Shown piece after piece: positions 1 to 8,269 of a stretch of DNA of 64,000 bases. Source of the stretch: Anaerolineae bacterium (lineage in GTDB: Bacteria > Chloroflexota > Anaerolineae > Promineifilales > Promineifilaceae); NCBI GenBank assembly GCA_020848035.1, contig JADLAX010000034.1, positions 86,650 through 150,649 of the forward strand, read 5' to 3'. A model generated the notes under the pieces. It searched no databases. It saw only the letters and a list, made by a program, of their open reading frames with translations, and was not told the DNA's origin. The position numbers were made by a program, and so were the translations under genes. Each line of letters begins with the position of its first letter. Position 1 is the stretch's first letter.

Positions 1-1682
1 GAACACTCCCCCGGTGAAACCAATCCTTCGGCCGCCCGGGCCTGCCAGAAAACCACGCCAGCGGCATCTACGGCCACAATAAAATCGGCCAGGGCACGCA
101 CTTCTGGCTCAGAAAACGGCTCCACGCCGCCTAACCCGTCGGGTGAATCGCTGCCCCAGGGTGGATTGGGCACCCAGCGGCAGTCCCAGTTACGGTTGAG
201 ATCGACCCCATTGCCGTTTAACCGGCCCGCCAGCTGCCCCGGCGCGCGCGGGCTGTCAGGGTTGGCGTTGGGGATGATCACCAGGGTAAGTTCCGGCGGC
301 ACCTCGTCTAGATGTTCCGAAAAATAGTCTATCATCTGGTTGGCCAGGTCCACCGTGCCGGGGGCAAAACCCGAATGCAGGCCACCGATAAAAATAAGCA
401 CCGCAGGGCCGGTGCCAAGGCGCACCAGTTCAATCGGGTTCCCCCCAGCCGATTGGCCGAGGGTAGCGGCGACCGGCGTGGGCAGCGCGGTCAGTCGGGT
501 GGGGGTGACGCTGGGGGATCGAGTGGCGGTGGCGGTGGCTTCGGCCGTCGACGTAGCGGTGGCCGGGTCCGCCGGAATGATTTGTGTCGGCACGATCAGG
601 CTGACCCGTTCGGCCGTTGGTGTTGCCTCGGTGGTATTTAGAAATCGGGTGCTCCAAATGAGACCGGCAACCACCACCAGGCCCAGCAGGGCCAGGGCCG
701 CCCAGGGCCACGGCCGTTGCTGAACCGGATCTTCTGGCGGCAGAGAATCGGAAACGGCCGTTACGTCATCAACCAGCGGTAGTGCGCCCTGGGTGGGTGC
801 TTCCGCCACCGACATAGGCTGGCTGCGCTGGGTGAACCCTTCAGGCAAAAGGGGCAGCGGGGCGAGGCCAGGCAACGTCTGGCTGATCGCCTGCGTCAGC
901 TCGGTGGCCGTGCCAAAGCGCTCGTTGCGCTCCTTGGCCAGCACCCGCTGGATGACGGTCTCAAATTCGTCGGGCAGCTCGGGTTTGAGTTCGCGAATGT
1001 GCGGGATGGGGTTCAGCACGTGGGCCATCATCTGCTTCACCGGCGTGTCGGCGCGAAACGGCTTGCGCCCGGTGAGCATTTCAAAGAGGATGATGCCCAG
1101 GGTATAGACATCGGAACGGCCGTCCAGCGCCTTCTCACCATGAATTTGTTCGGGGCTCATGTACGCCGGGGTGCCAATCACACCGCTGCCGGTCAGATTG
1201 GTGCTGCTGCCCTGGGCCAGCTTCACGATGCCAAAATCGGTCAGAAAAGCGTTGTTGTACTGGTCGAAGAGGATATTGCCCGGCTTGAGGTCGCGGTGAA
1301 TGACACCCAGCTGGTGCGCATGGTCCAATGCCCCGGCCAGACGCTGAATGATGGGAACGGCCGTTGTCAGGGACATCGGCCCGGCAATGATGCGGTCGGC
1401 CAGGGTGCCGCCGGGCATGAGGCGCATCACCAGGTAGGGTTGGCCATCGGCTTCGCCATAGTCGTACACGGGCACGATGGCCGGATGCTCCAGCGTGGCA
1501 ATGATACGCGCCTCACGCTCAAAGCGGCCGCGGAAGGTGGGATCGTCCATCAACGCCTGGGACATCACCTTCAGGGCCACCTTGCGGCCAAAGCGGGGAT
1601 CATTGGCCTGGTACACGGTAGCCATGCCCCCCCGCCCCAGTTCAGATTCGATTTCGTAACGGCCGTATTTTTTCCCGGTCAA
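1..1682 (-). CDS. Ser/Thr protein kinase fused to M14 carboxypeptidase-like domain (partial, 3' end outside window)
   Basis: About 560 residues are visible, and the gene runs off the left edge without a stop. Residues about 5-265 form a Hanks-type kinase: glycine loop LGRGGMATVY, Lys in VALKVM, catalytic HRDLKPGN, DFG, activation segment GTPAYMSPEQ. A basic/Pro stretch and one membrane segment (about 325-345, ALALLGLVVVAGLIW) follow, then an Ala/Thr/Pro linker. From about residue 400 an external domain resembles zinc carboxypeptidases M14 (GGLHSGFAPGT, GNGVDLNRNWDC). The family zinc motif HxxE reads HSGF here, so the second ligand seems lost and activity is doubtful. Start is TTG at 1682, because an in-frame TGA lies two codons upstream; GGGAG is 8 nt before it. 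The kinase is inferred to be cytoplasmic and the M14-like part outside, possibly a sensor of peptides or peptidoglycan. Confidence 0.9.
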   Translation of the reverse strand, partial: MTGKKYGRYEIESELGRGGMATVYQANDPRFGRKVALKVMSQALMDDPTFRGRFEREARIIATLEHPAIVPVYDYGEADGQPYLVMRLMPGGTLADRIIAGPMSLTTAVPIIQRLAGALDHAHQLGVIHRDLKPGNILFDQYNNAFLTDFGIVKLAQGSSTNLTGSGVIGTPAYMSPEQIHGEKALDGRSDVYTLGIILFEMLTGRKPFRADTPVKQMMAHVLNPIPHIRELKPELPDEFETVIQRVLAKERNERFGTATELTQAISQTLPGLAPLPLLPEGFTQRSQPMSVAEAPTQGALPLVDDVTAVSDSLPPEDPVQQRPWPWAALALLGLVVVAGLIWSTRFLNTTEATPTAERVSLIVPTQIIPADPATATSTAEATATATRSPSVTPTRLTALPTPVAATLGQSAGGNPIELVRLGTGPAVLIFIGGLHSGFAPGTVDLANQMIDYFSEHLDEVPPELTLVIIPNANPDSPRAPGQLAGRLNGNGVDLNRNWDCRWVPNPPWGSDSPDGLGGVEPFSEPEVRALADFIVAVDAAGVVFWQARAAEGLVSPGEC

Positions 1683-1840
1683 GCTTCACTCCCGCCAGAA
1701 ATGGTGGCAGATCGTCGCCAACAATGCCATCATTATGGAACAAATACACGAAATTTCCAATGGTGGCAAGTCATATCCTGATTTGCTAACGCTTGTTTGG
1801 CTCATTTAGGCATCAACCAGGGATTTCAGGACGGGTAAAC

Positions 1841-1877
1841 AAAAAAGGCCGCAGCGATCGTCGATGCCGCAGCCTTT
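1841..1877 (-). terminator. Intrinsic terminator after tRNA-Thr
   Basis: On the minus strand an AAGGCTGCGGC / GCTGCGGCCTT stem (two G-U pairs) is followed by six T. It lies 11 nt past the tRNA 3' end. Confidence 0.8.
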
Positions 1878-1887
1878 CGGTTTTACA

Positions 1888-1960
1888 AGCCAGCTAAGGG
1901 GGTCGAACCCTTGACCTACGCATTACGAATGCGCCGCTCTGCCATCTGAGCTAAGCTGGC
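1888..1960 (-). tRNA. tRNA-Thr (anticodon CGT)
   Basis: The 73-nt minus-strand cloverleaf has acceptor GCCAGCT/AGCTGGC with discriminator T, a D arm with GCTC/GAGC, anticodon stem GCGCA/TGCGT with loop TTCGTAA (anticodon CGT), and T arm AAGGG-TTCGACC-CCCTT. CCA is not encoded (TGT follows). The anticodon reads ACG threonine codons. It has its own promoter just upstream and a terminator just downstream, so it is a single-gene unit. Confidence 0.96.
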
Positions 1961-1972
1961 GATGCGCTGGGA

Positions 1973-2001
1973 ATTATAACAATCTCAACACGGCTTGACA
2001 A
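1973..2001 (-). promoter_or_regulatory. Promoter of tRNA-Thr (TTGTCA-17-TATAAT)
   Basis: The minus-strand -35 TTGTCA (1996-2001) and -10 TATAAT (1973-1978) are 17 bp apart, putting the start point about 6 nt before the mature tRNA. The -35 overlaps the -35 of the divergent promoter almost completely. Confidence 0.85.
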
Positions 2002-2022
2002 ACCAAAGTTCGCGCTTATAGT
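1995..2022 (+). promoter_or_regulatory. Promoter of pentapeptide-repeat gene (TTGACA-16-TATAGT)
   Basis: The plus-strand -35 TTGACA (1995-2000) and -10 TATAGT (2017-2022) are 16 bp apart. The expected start point is near 2029, 40 nt before the ATG. It shares its -35 bases with the tRNA promoter, so the two should compete for polymerase. Confidence 0.8.
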
Positions 2023-2069
2023 TTGGCTAACAGCCAGCCAACCGTCATTGATCAGGAGTAGTTTTGCGC

Positions 2070-2576
2070 ATGAAAGACAAGATTAAAGCGACAATTGGGG
2101 CCATCGGTGCCGATAAAGTGAACCTGGCCGGTCGGGATTTTCAGGAAAAGGATTATTCGGGGACGAGCCTGAAAAAGGCCAATCTCAACCGCGCCAACTT
2201 TCAGAAGGCCACCCTGAAAAAAGCGGTCCTGACAGAAGCCAGCTTAGAGTGGGCCAACTTCAAGCAGGCCGATCTGACGGAAGCGGACCTGGCCAAAGCC
2301 AAAATGTTTCGTGCCGATTTTTACCAGGCCACCCTGGTCTCCTGCAATTTCAAAGAGGCGTACCTGGGCAAGGCCAATCTGCGCTATGCCAATTTGAAGA
2401 ATGCCGACCTGAGCAAAGCACAGCTGCACTTTGCCGACCTGCGTGACGCCAACCTGGAGGGGGTTAAGCTCGATGGCGTAGATTTGCGCTGGTGCCGCTA
2501 CAACGACAAGACCATCTGGCCTGACAAGGAATTTGACCCCCAGCTGACGGGAGCCATTTTGTATGTTCGGCAATGA
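2070..2576 (+). CDS. Pentapeptide-repeat protein
   Basis: A soluble protein of 168 residues. From about residue 20 onward it consists of A(N/D)Lxx five-residue repeats (KANLNRANFQKATLKKAV, QADLTEADLAKA, ADLRDANLEG), predicted to fold as a right-handed quadrilateral beta-helix. Members of the family have varied roles, including DNA mimicry that protects gyrase, and nothing here points to one. There are no Cys, signal peptide or membrane segments. ATG at 2070 is chosen with AGGAG at 2054-2058; a TTG at 2064 would give two more residues and a shorter spacer. The 3' end overlaps the start of lysA. Confidence 0.88.
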   Translation: MKDKIKATIGAIGADKVNLAGRDFQEKDYSGTSLKKANLNRANFQKATLKKAVLTEASLEWANFKQADLTEADLAKAKMFRADFYQATLVSCNFKEAYLGKANLRYANLKNADLSKAQLHFADLRDANLEGVKLDGVDLRWCRYNDKTIWPDKEFDPQLTGAILYVRQ

Positions 2577-3837
2577 GGGGATGGGCTACGGCCGTTTCCT
2601 CTACCACACAAACCATCTCCACTGCGAAAACATCCCCCTGACCCACCTGGCACAGCGGTTTGGCACCCCGCTCTACGTCTACAGCCGCGCCGCGATTTTA
2701 GAAAATGCCCAGGCGTACCGGGCGCACGCGCCGCACGCAGCGCGGGTTTGTTTTGCGGTGAAGGCCAACGGCAACCCCACCATCCTGCGCCTGCTGGCCG
2801 ACGCTGGTCTGGGTGCCGACGTGACCAGCGGCGGCGAACTGTTTCTGGCGCTTAAAGCAGGGTTTGCCCCGGAAACGATCATCTACTCCGGCGTGGGCAA
2901 ACTGCACCATGAAATTGAAGCGGCGCTGGCAGCCCAGATCCGCGCCTTGCACGTGGAGTCGGCGATGGAGCTGGAGCTGATTGCCGCCATTGCCAGCCAG
3001 CGGCAGCAGGTGGCCTCCATCGGCGTGCGGGTGAACCCGGACATTCATGTGGAGACTCATCCAGCCATCAGCACAGGTGCGGCCCAGCATAAATTTGGCG
3101 TTGCGCCAGAAACGGCCGTAACCCTCCTGCACCAGGCCGCCCAACACCCCTGGCTCAAACCGGTTGGTCTGGCCGCACACCTCGGCTCGCAAATCCACGA
3201 GATTGCCCCCTTCACCGCTGCGGCCAACTTCCTGGTGGCCCTCGCTGACGAGCTGGCGTCTGGTGGAATTCGGCTTGACTACCTTGATGTGGGTGGCGGT
3301 TTGGGCGTGGCGTATGAAAGGGAGAAGTGGGAAGTAAAAAGTGAAAAGATTGGGGAGTGGGTAACGGCCGTTGCCGCACCAATTCAAGCGGCGGGTTACC
3401 AGCTGGTCATAGAGCCGGGACGCTCCATCGTGGCCGAAGCGGGTGTGCTGCTGACTCAGGTTGTCTACACGAAGCCACAAGGCAAGAAGATGTTTGCCAT
3501 TGTGGATGCGGCGATGAATGACCTCATTCGCCCCACCCTGTACAACGCCCACCATGAAATTCTCGAAGTGCGCCGCACTTCAAAGGTGGATCGCACTTGC
3601 ACCTATGACATCGTGGGGCCGATTTGTGAAACCGGGGATTTTTTGGCAAGAGAACGGCCGTTCCCCCCGCTCGCTCCCGGTGATTTGCTGGCGGTGTGTC
3701 ATGCTGGCGCGTATGGTTTTGCTATGAGCAGTAATTACAACGGCCGTCTCCGCCCCGCCGAAGTTTTGGTCGATGGGGAAAATGTCCACCTCATCCGCCA
3801 GCGCCAAACCTATGAACATCTGCTAGACGGTACATAA
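2563..3837 (+). CDS. lysA: Diaminopimelate decarboxylase
   Basis: A PLP enzyme that decarboxylates meso-diaminopimelate to lysine. The 424-residue protein is of normal length and has the alanine-racemase-fold N-terminal barrel with PLP lysine in FAVKANGNP, SGGELFLALKAG, GVRVNPDI, HLGSQI and DVGGGLGVAYE, the phosphate-binding EPGRSIVAEAG, and C-terminal GPICETGDFLA and HAGAYGFAMSSNYNGR. The start lies 14 nt inside the pentapeptide gene, suggesting translational coupling; ATG 2581 is an alternative. The loop after GGGLGVAYE (3316-3360) is coded by DNA that looks like the AGTGAAAAG-type intergenic repeat of this genome read in frame. Confidence 0.95.
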   Translation: MFGNEGMGYGRFLYHTNHLHCENIPLTHLAQRFGTPLYVYSRAAILENAQAYRAHAPHAARVCFAVKANGNPTILRLLADAGLGADVTSGGELFLALKAGFAPETIIYSGVGKLHHEIEAALAAQIRALHVESAMELELIAAIASQRQQVASIGVRVNPDIHVETHPAISTGAAQHKFGVAPETAVTLLHQAAQHPWLKPVGLAAHLGSQIHEIAPFTAAANFLVALADELASGGIRLDYLDVGGGLGVAYEREKWEVKSEKIGEWVTAVAAPIQAAGYQLVIEPGRSIVAEAGVLLTQVVYTKPQGKKMFAIVDAAMNDLIRPTLYNAHHEILEVRRTSKVDRTCTYDIVGPICETGDFLARERPFPPLAPGDLLAVCHAGAYGFAMSSNYNGRLRPAEVLVDGENVHLIRQRQTYEHLLDGT

Positions 3838-3843
3838 AAGCAA

Positions 3844-3921
3844 ATGGGACGCCGATGAACGCTGATAAACGCTGATTTTCTTTTAATCCGCACCATCTGC
3901 GTTTATCAGCGTCCCATTTTT
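3844..3921. repeat. Intergenic hairpin of the ATGAACGCTGAT family
   Basis: The left arm has iterated GATGAACGCTGATAAACGCTG and the right arm reads CATCTGCGTTTATCAGCGTCCCA, its approximate inverse complement. It lies between convergent lysA and the phosphatase gene and may act as a bidirectional terminator. Confidence 0.75.
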
Positions 3922-3927
3922 TAGAAT

Positions 3928-4635
3928 CTATTCTGGCAGGCACAAATCTTCTAGCTGCTGGAGGGTAAAGTGGGCCAGGCTGCGGGCCACCAGCTGCGCT
4001 CCGGCAAAATTTTTGCCAAAGGTATAGTCGTTGTAGATAACGGCCGTTGGAATCCCCACCCGCTTGGCCGCCGCAAACCCTTCTTGCGAATCTTCAATCA
4101 CCAGGGTTTCAGCCAATGAGGTACCCAGTTCTGCCAGGCAGCGCCGGTAAAGCGGCGAATCGGGCGCGGTTTTGGGGCCGCTTTCTTTGCCCAGAACCGG
4201 GTCCAGGTGCGGGTAAATGTGCGGCAGGTGGTTGGACAGCAGCGCATTCACCTGCGCTTCGTAAGACATCGACACCACCGCCAGCCGCACACCACGCGCC
4301 AGCGCCTCTTCCATGATTTCGACCACACCCTCGCGCAGCGGCAGGTCGGGCAAATATTTCTCGATGTAGAATTTTTTCTTGAGGCTGACGAGTTCGGCTA
4401 CGGCCGTATCCAACTCATCTACCCCCATCTCCGGCCGCCACTCCGCCAACGACTTGCGCATCCGCACCGCGTTACCTGCCATCCACTGCATCTCCTTAAA
4501 CTCCTCCCAGGACCAATGAATGGGATAGCCCAACGTGGCAAACGCCTCGTTGCAGGCAGGCAAGTGCCCCTTGTGCTCCGTGTTGGCAATCGTGCCATCC
4601 ACGTCAAAAATCATCGCTTTTAATTTCATAAACAT
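3928..4635 (-). CDS. HAD-family phosphatase, CbbY-like
   Basis: A 235-residue haloacid-dehalogenase phosphatase: nucleophile motif FDVDGTIANTE near the N-terminus, cap domain to about 90, Ser motif VVSMS, Lys in GPKTAPDSPLY, and acidic VIEDSQEGFAAAKR. CbbY proteins in carbon-fixing bacteria hydrolyse xylulose-1,5-bisphosphate, an inhibitory by-product of RuBisCO. Close co-orientation with rpe, prk and cbbL supports that role, but substrate specificity cannot be read from the sequence and phosphoglycolate phosphatase is possible. The second Met (4629) may be the true start; no clear Shine-Dalgarno site is present. Confidence 0.85.
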   Translation of the reverse strand: MFMKLKAMIFDVDGTIANTEHKGHLPACNEAFATLGYPIHWSWEEFKEMQWMAGNAVRMRKSLAEWRPEMGVDELDTAVAELVSLKKKFYIEKYLPDLPLREGVVEIMEEALARGVRLAVVSMSYEAQVNALLSNHLPHIYPHLDPVLGKESGPKTAPDSPLYRRCLAELGTSLAETLVIEDSQEGFAAAKRVGIPTAVIYNDYTFGKNFAGAQLVARSLAHFTLQQLEDLCLPE

Positions 4636-4760
4636 TCACATGGTTCGTAAAAAGCTCTAGGCTTACAAAAGATAACGGTAACCGTTCAGTTGGTATCCCG
4701 CACGAGGGCGCTGCGCGGCCCATGCTCTACAGGGAACTGAACATTTACTCTATTCAAAGA

Positions 4761-4836
4761 ACGGGACGCAGATGAACGCAGATGACGCTGATTTTTCTTT
4801 TTATCCGCGTTATCCGCGTTCATCCGCGTCCTATTT
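4761..4836. repeat. Intergenic hairpin of the ATGAACGCAGATG family
   Basis: GGACGCAGATGAACGCAGATG on the left faces ATCCGCGTTCATCCGCGTCC on the right around an A/T-rich loop. It is a second copy of the element at 3844-3921. Confidence 0.75.
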
Positions 4837-4865
4837 TCATACTTTCTGGGACTAAAAACTAAAAA

Positions 4866-5555
4866 TTAAATCGCGGGCTGACCAGCTAAAATTGCTTCGC
4901 GAAAGGCAGCCATGTTTTGGGCGATGGGTTGTTTGTCGTTAAACACGGCACTGCCCGCCACCAGCACATTGGCCCCAGCAGCCACAATCTCGGCGGCGTT
5001 GTGCGGCTTGATGCCGCCATCAACCTCCAAATCGGCCGTAGAACCAATGGCGTCCAGCATCTGGCGCAGCCGCCGGATTTTGTCGGTGCTGGCCGGGATG
5101 TAGCTCTGCCCGCCAAAGCCCGGATTCACGGACATGATGAGCACCAGCTCCACGTCGGGCAATATTTCTTCCAGCGTCACCAGCGGTGTGGCCGGGTTGA
5201 GCGTCACACCCGCCTTGACCCCCTGCTCGTGGATGGCCTGGATGGTGCGGTGCAGGTGTGGGCACGCCTCCACATGCACGGTGATGATGTCGGCCCCGGC
5301 CTCCGCAAAATCAACGATGTACCGGTCGGGGTTGGCAATCATCAGGTGTACGTCCAACACAGCCTGGAGTTCAGTGGCTAACGGCCGTAACGCCTTCACC
5401 ACCAGCGGACCAATCGTAATGTTGGGCACAAAGTGCCCGTCCATCACATCCACATGAATGTAACGGGCACCTGCCTCCACCGCCTGCCGCACCTGCTCGC
5501 CCAACCGGGCAAAATCGGCCGAAAGAATACTGGGAGCAATGATTAACTCATTCAT
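4866..5555 (-). CDS. rpe: Ribulose-phosphate 3-epimerase
   Basis: Interconverts ribulose-5-phosphate and xylulose-5-phosphate, feeding the Calvin cycle substrate pool. The 229-residue TIM barrel shows [16 protein letters not shown], the metal-binding [28 protein letters not shown], the catalytic Asp in LEVDGGI and the phosphate-binding GSAVF. Length is typical. Its ATG overlaps the TAA of prk as TAATG, so the two are translationally coupled. Confidence 0.96.
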   Translation of the reverse strand: MNELIIAPSILSADFARLGEQVRQAVEAGARYIHVDVMDGHFVPNITIGPLVVKALRPLATELQAVLDVHLMIANPDRYIVDFAEAGADIITVHVEACPHLHRTIQAIHEQGVKAGVTLNPATPLVTLEEILPDVELVLIMSVNPGFGGQSYIPASTDKIRRLRQMLDAIGSTADLEVDGGIKPHNAAEIVAAGANVLVAGSAVFNDKQPIAQNMAAFREAILAGQPAI

Positions 5556-6493
5556 TAGCTCTGCATCTCATCAATCGTCTGGCCCGCCGTCACCATGTGG
5601 TAGGCAATCAGGTGCTGCGTCAAGGCCAACGGCAAACTGCGCTGTGCTTCCAGGCCCAACTGGTACTGCCCCAACATCGCCTCGTTCAGCTGGCAATCCG
5701 CAGGCATGTGCCGCTGGATCAGCTCAATCAAATCGTGCGCCTTGTCTTCCACCAGGTTACCGGCAATCTCCATAAAATCGGCCGGAGTCCCTTCATAGCG
5801 CCCCAGGTTTAGGCGCAGCGCCGGATTCACGCCATTGCTGCCGTGATGCAGCACATCGGTTAAATCGGGATGAGGCACCGTTGGCTTCAGCACCACCTGC
5901 GCATTCAAATGGCCGCCGATCTCCTGCATGTTATTCTCTGGCGGATAAAAGCGCACAATCATGTCCGCCACTCGCTTCTGTGGATGAATGTACCTGGGCG
6001 ATAAATCTTGCCGCTTTTCCAGCGACGCCATCACCTCTTCCCGGGTATACCCTCGCTTGGCCGTGTCACGCTGCACCTTCCAGGCGTAGCGCAGCTCTTC
6101 GGGCGGATCCAGGTACACCTTCACGTCGAAGTTCAGCCGCATCCGGTGCGTGTAAAACGGCAGCAGCCCTTCGATGATCATGTACTTTTTCGGCTTGATG
6201 TAAACCGGTGGATCAAAATCACCTGTCTTGTGATTGTAAATCGGCATCAAAATAGGCTTGCCTTCGCGCAGCAGCCGAAAATGCTGCTCCATGATGTCGA
6301 TATAGTTCCCCTCGGGTGATAAGGCGCTGATGCCCAATTCCTTGCGCATCTGGCGGTTGTACTTGTGATAATGGTCACAACAAATTGCCGTAACCTGGTC
6401 CTCGCCCAAAGCCTGGACGATGCCTTTACTCAGCGTTGTCTTGCCGGCGGCACTATCTCCGGCGATGCCAATCATCACCACTCTCCGGTGCAT
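5555..6493 (-). CDS. prk: Phosphoribulokinase
   Basis: Phosphorylates ribulose-5-phosphate to ribulose-1,5-bisphosphate, the substrate of the adjacent RuBisCO. The 312-residue protein carries the P-loop [35 protein letters not shown] and the Walker-B-like [12 protein letters not shown] at 6493 follows AAGGAGGAGATC. It is co-directional with cbbL 145 nt upstream, in an order consistent with one operon (cbbL-prk-rpe and perhaps the cbbY-like gene). Confidence 0.95.
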   Translation of the reverse strand: MHRRVVMIGIAGDSAAGKTTLSKGIVQALGEDQVTAICCDHYHKYNRQMRKELGISALSPEGNYIDIMEQHFRLLREGKPILMPIYNHKTGDFDPPVYIKPKKYMIIEGLLPFYTHRMRLNFDVKVYLDPPEELRYAWKVQRDTAKRGYTREEVMASLEKRQDLSPRYIHPQKRVADMIVRFYPPENNMQEIGGHLNAQVVLKPTVPHPDLTDVLHHGSNGVNPALRLNLGRYEGTPADFMEIAGNLVEDKAHDLIELIQRHMPADCQLNEAMLGQYQLGLEAQRSLPLALTQHLIAYHMVTAGQTIDEMQS

Positions 6494-6637
6494 GATCTCC
6501 TCCTTAACAAAACAGAACACTGGCAGACACAAATTCACACGGGAATATTGTCTCTAATCTGGGTGAATCCGTATCCACCAGTGCGCCAAAAAAAGTAAAA
6601 CAAATGAAATTCTCGATTACCGATTACCGACTACAGT

Positions 6638-8020
6638 CTACTCCTGCACGTCGAACTTGATGTCGGCCCACAGGGACAGGGCATCACGCAGTTCGGGGGA
6701 GTTTTTGGCTGCTTCGGCCAGGGTGGAGCCGGAGGCAATGGCCTCGGTAGCCACGCGGTTGGCGGTGGCCCCAGCGCGGCTGCCCTTGGGATGGCCATGC
6801 GTACCGCCACCAAACAACCAGAAGGCATCATTGCCCGTCAGCCGGTGCAGGTCGGGAATGTGGTGCACATGAATGCCGCCAGAGGCAACCGGCCAGACGT
6901 CCTTCAAACCAGCAAAATCCTGGTCAAAGTAGATGCCGCGTTCTTTGTCGGCCGGGGTAAAGCGGTTGCGCAGCAGGCTGATCATGCCTTCGGTCTCTTT
7001 CCAGGAACCCTCCAGCTTACCCACCACTGTGCCGGTGTGCATGTGGTCGCCGCCGGTAAGACGCAGCCATTTGGCCACCACCCGCATGTGAATGCCATGA
7101 TCATGCTGGCGGGTAAAAACGGCATGCATGGCGCGATGGCAGTGCACAATCATGTCCAATTCGCGGGCCTGGGCAAACACGTCGGCCGAAGCGGCAAAAC
7201 CGGCGGTGATAAAGTCGAACATGCACATGTCAGCGCCGTGCTCTTTGAGAAACTCCATGCGCTTCAGGCTTTCCATCGTCGAACCGGCGGTGACGTTGTG
7301 CCAGTGGCCTTTGTATTCGCCGGTGTCTACCATGGCTTCTTCAACCGCTTCCTGGGCATACCGGAAACGGTCCCGCCAACGGCTGAACGGCTGGCTGTTC
7401 ATGTTTTCATCGTCTTTGGTGGTGTCCAGGCCGCCCATCAAACATTCGTAGATGATGGTGGAGTACGCTTTAGGTGAGAGACCCAGTTTGGGTTTTACGG
7501 TGCCGCCGAGCAACGGCCGTTCCCACTTATTCGACCACACCCGCTCATCGTAAATACCGACGTGCGGGCCGGGGTATGTTTTCACCAGGGCAGTGGGGAT
7601 GCGCATATCCTCCAGCCGCAGGGCCGAGACAGCCTTCATGCCAAACACGTTGCCCACAATCGAGGACATGATGTTGACAATGCTGTTTTCCTCGAACAAA
7701 TCCATCGGGTAAGCGATGTAGGCGATGTCGTCTTGAATGTCGTAGACACGCGCCTTGTAAAATTCCAGGTCGGTGAGCTGGTTGGACCACACCTCCGTCC
7801 AGGTACCGGTGGAGGATTCGGCAGCAACGGCCGCTGCCGCTTCGATCATGTCGGTTGGCGCTTTGGGGTCAATGCGGAAGGCACAGAGCAGGTCGGTATC
7901 TTTGGGTTCGTAGTCGGGGTCGTAGTAACCACTGGCGTAGGTACGCACACCGGCAACGTATTTGTCGCTCACAGCAGCCGACGGGGGCTGGAGCTTATTT
8001 TGGGCAATCATTTCACTCAT
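6638..8020 (-). CDS. cbbL: RuBisCO large subunit, form I-like without small subunit (form I' candidate)
   Basis: Carboxylates ribulose-1,5-bisphosphate. The 460-residue protein keeps active-site elements in form I spacing: ESSTGTWT, GNVFG, GTVKPKLGLS (catalytic Lys), GGLDTTKDDENMNSQPF (carbamylated Lys with metal-binding Asp/Glu), HCHRAMH, loop 6 GTVVGKLEG, SGGIHV and FGGGTHGHP. No small-subunit gene is found beside it or elsewhere in the window. Published Chloroflexota enzymes of this kind (form I', described from a Promineofilum lineage) are octamers of large subunits only. ATG 8020 is chosen because AAGGAG lies 8 nt upstream. The gene holds only one copy of the genome-wide ACGGCCGT palindrome. 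Confidence 0.95.
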   Translation of the reverse strand: MSEMIAQNKLQPPSAAVSDKYVAGVRTYASGYYDPDYEPKDTDLLCAFRIDPKAPTDMIEAAAAVAAESSTGTWTEVWSNQLTDLEFYKARVYDIQDDIAYIAYPMDLFEENSIVNIMSSIVGNVFGMKAVSALRLEDMRIPTALVKTYPGPHVGIYDERVWSNKWERPLLGGTVKPKLGLSPKAYSTIIYECLMGGLDTTKDDENMNSQPFSRWRDRFRYAQEAVEEAMVDTGEYKGHWHNVTAGSTMESLKRMEFLKEHGADMCMFDFITAGFAASADVFAQARELDMIVHCHRAMHAVFTRQHDHGIHMRVVAKWLRLTGGDHMHTGTVVGKLEGSWKETEGMISLLRNRFTPADKERGIYFDQDFAGLKDVWPVASGGIHVHHIPDLHRLTGNDAFWLFGGGTHGHPKGSRAGATANRVATEAIASGSTLAEAAKNSPELRDALSLWADIKFDVQE

Positions 8021-8097
8021 TGTCAACACTCCTTCTGATTCCTACGGCCGTCTGCTGCCACAGCGGCCACACCGTTTGTGATAAATGGAACAATCGA

Positions 8098-8103
8098 AGT
8101 GTA
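8098..8103 (-). promoter_or_regulatory. Possible -10 element of cbbL
   Basis: TACACT on the minus strand without a recognisable -35. If it is the -10, the nearest CTACC box is centred about 45 bp before the start point, as for an activator-dependent promoter. Confidence 0.35.
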
Positions 8104-8130
8104 ACAGAAGTGGGAACGGCCGTTTAGACA

Positions 8131-8186
8131 CAACCGGGTAGACATTCAAATTCAATCAGGTAGGCGTTCCCTACCCGATCGGGTAG
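8131..8186 (-). promoter_or_regulatory. Array of three CTACCYGRTYG boxes upstream of cbbL
   Basis: On the minus strand CTACCCGATCG (from 8186), CTACCTGATTG (from 8163) and CTACCCGGTTG (from 8141) recur at 23 and 22 bp, two helical turns. The first is part of a perfect 16-bp palindrome CTACCCGATCGGGTAG. A regulator bound on one DNA face is inferred. The adjacent NarL-type regulator (8270-8902) is a candidate. Confidence 0.6.
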
Positions 8187-8198
8187 TTGGGGAATGAA

Positions 8199-8252
8199 CA
8201 GGACGCGGATTTTTCTGTGGCTCCGCGTTCATCTGCGTTCATCAGCGTCCTA
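8199..8252. repeat. Intergenic hairpin of the ATGAACGCAGATG family
   Basis: A shortened copy: GGACGCGGATTTTT on the left, and GCGTTCATCTGCGTTCATCAG then CGTCC on the right. Confidence 0.65.
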
Positions 8253-8269
8253 TTAATTTTGGAATGTGG

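Noticed and set aside
6494..6637. Small-subunit RuBisCO gene between cbbL and prk
   Set aside because: The 144-nt gap is too short and contains only GATTACCGATTACCG-type words.
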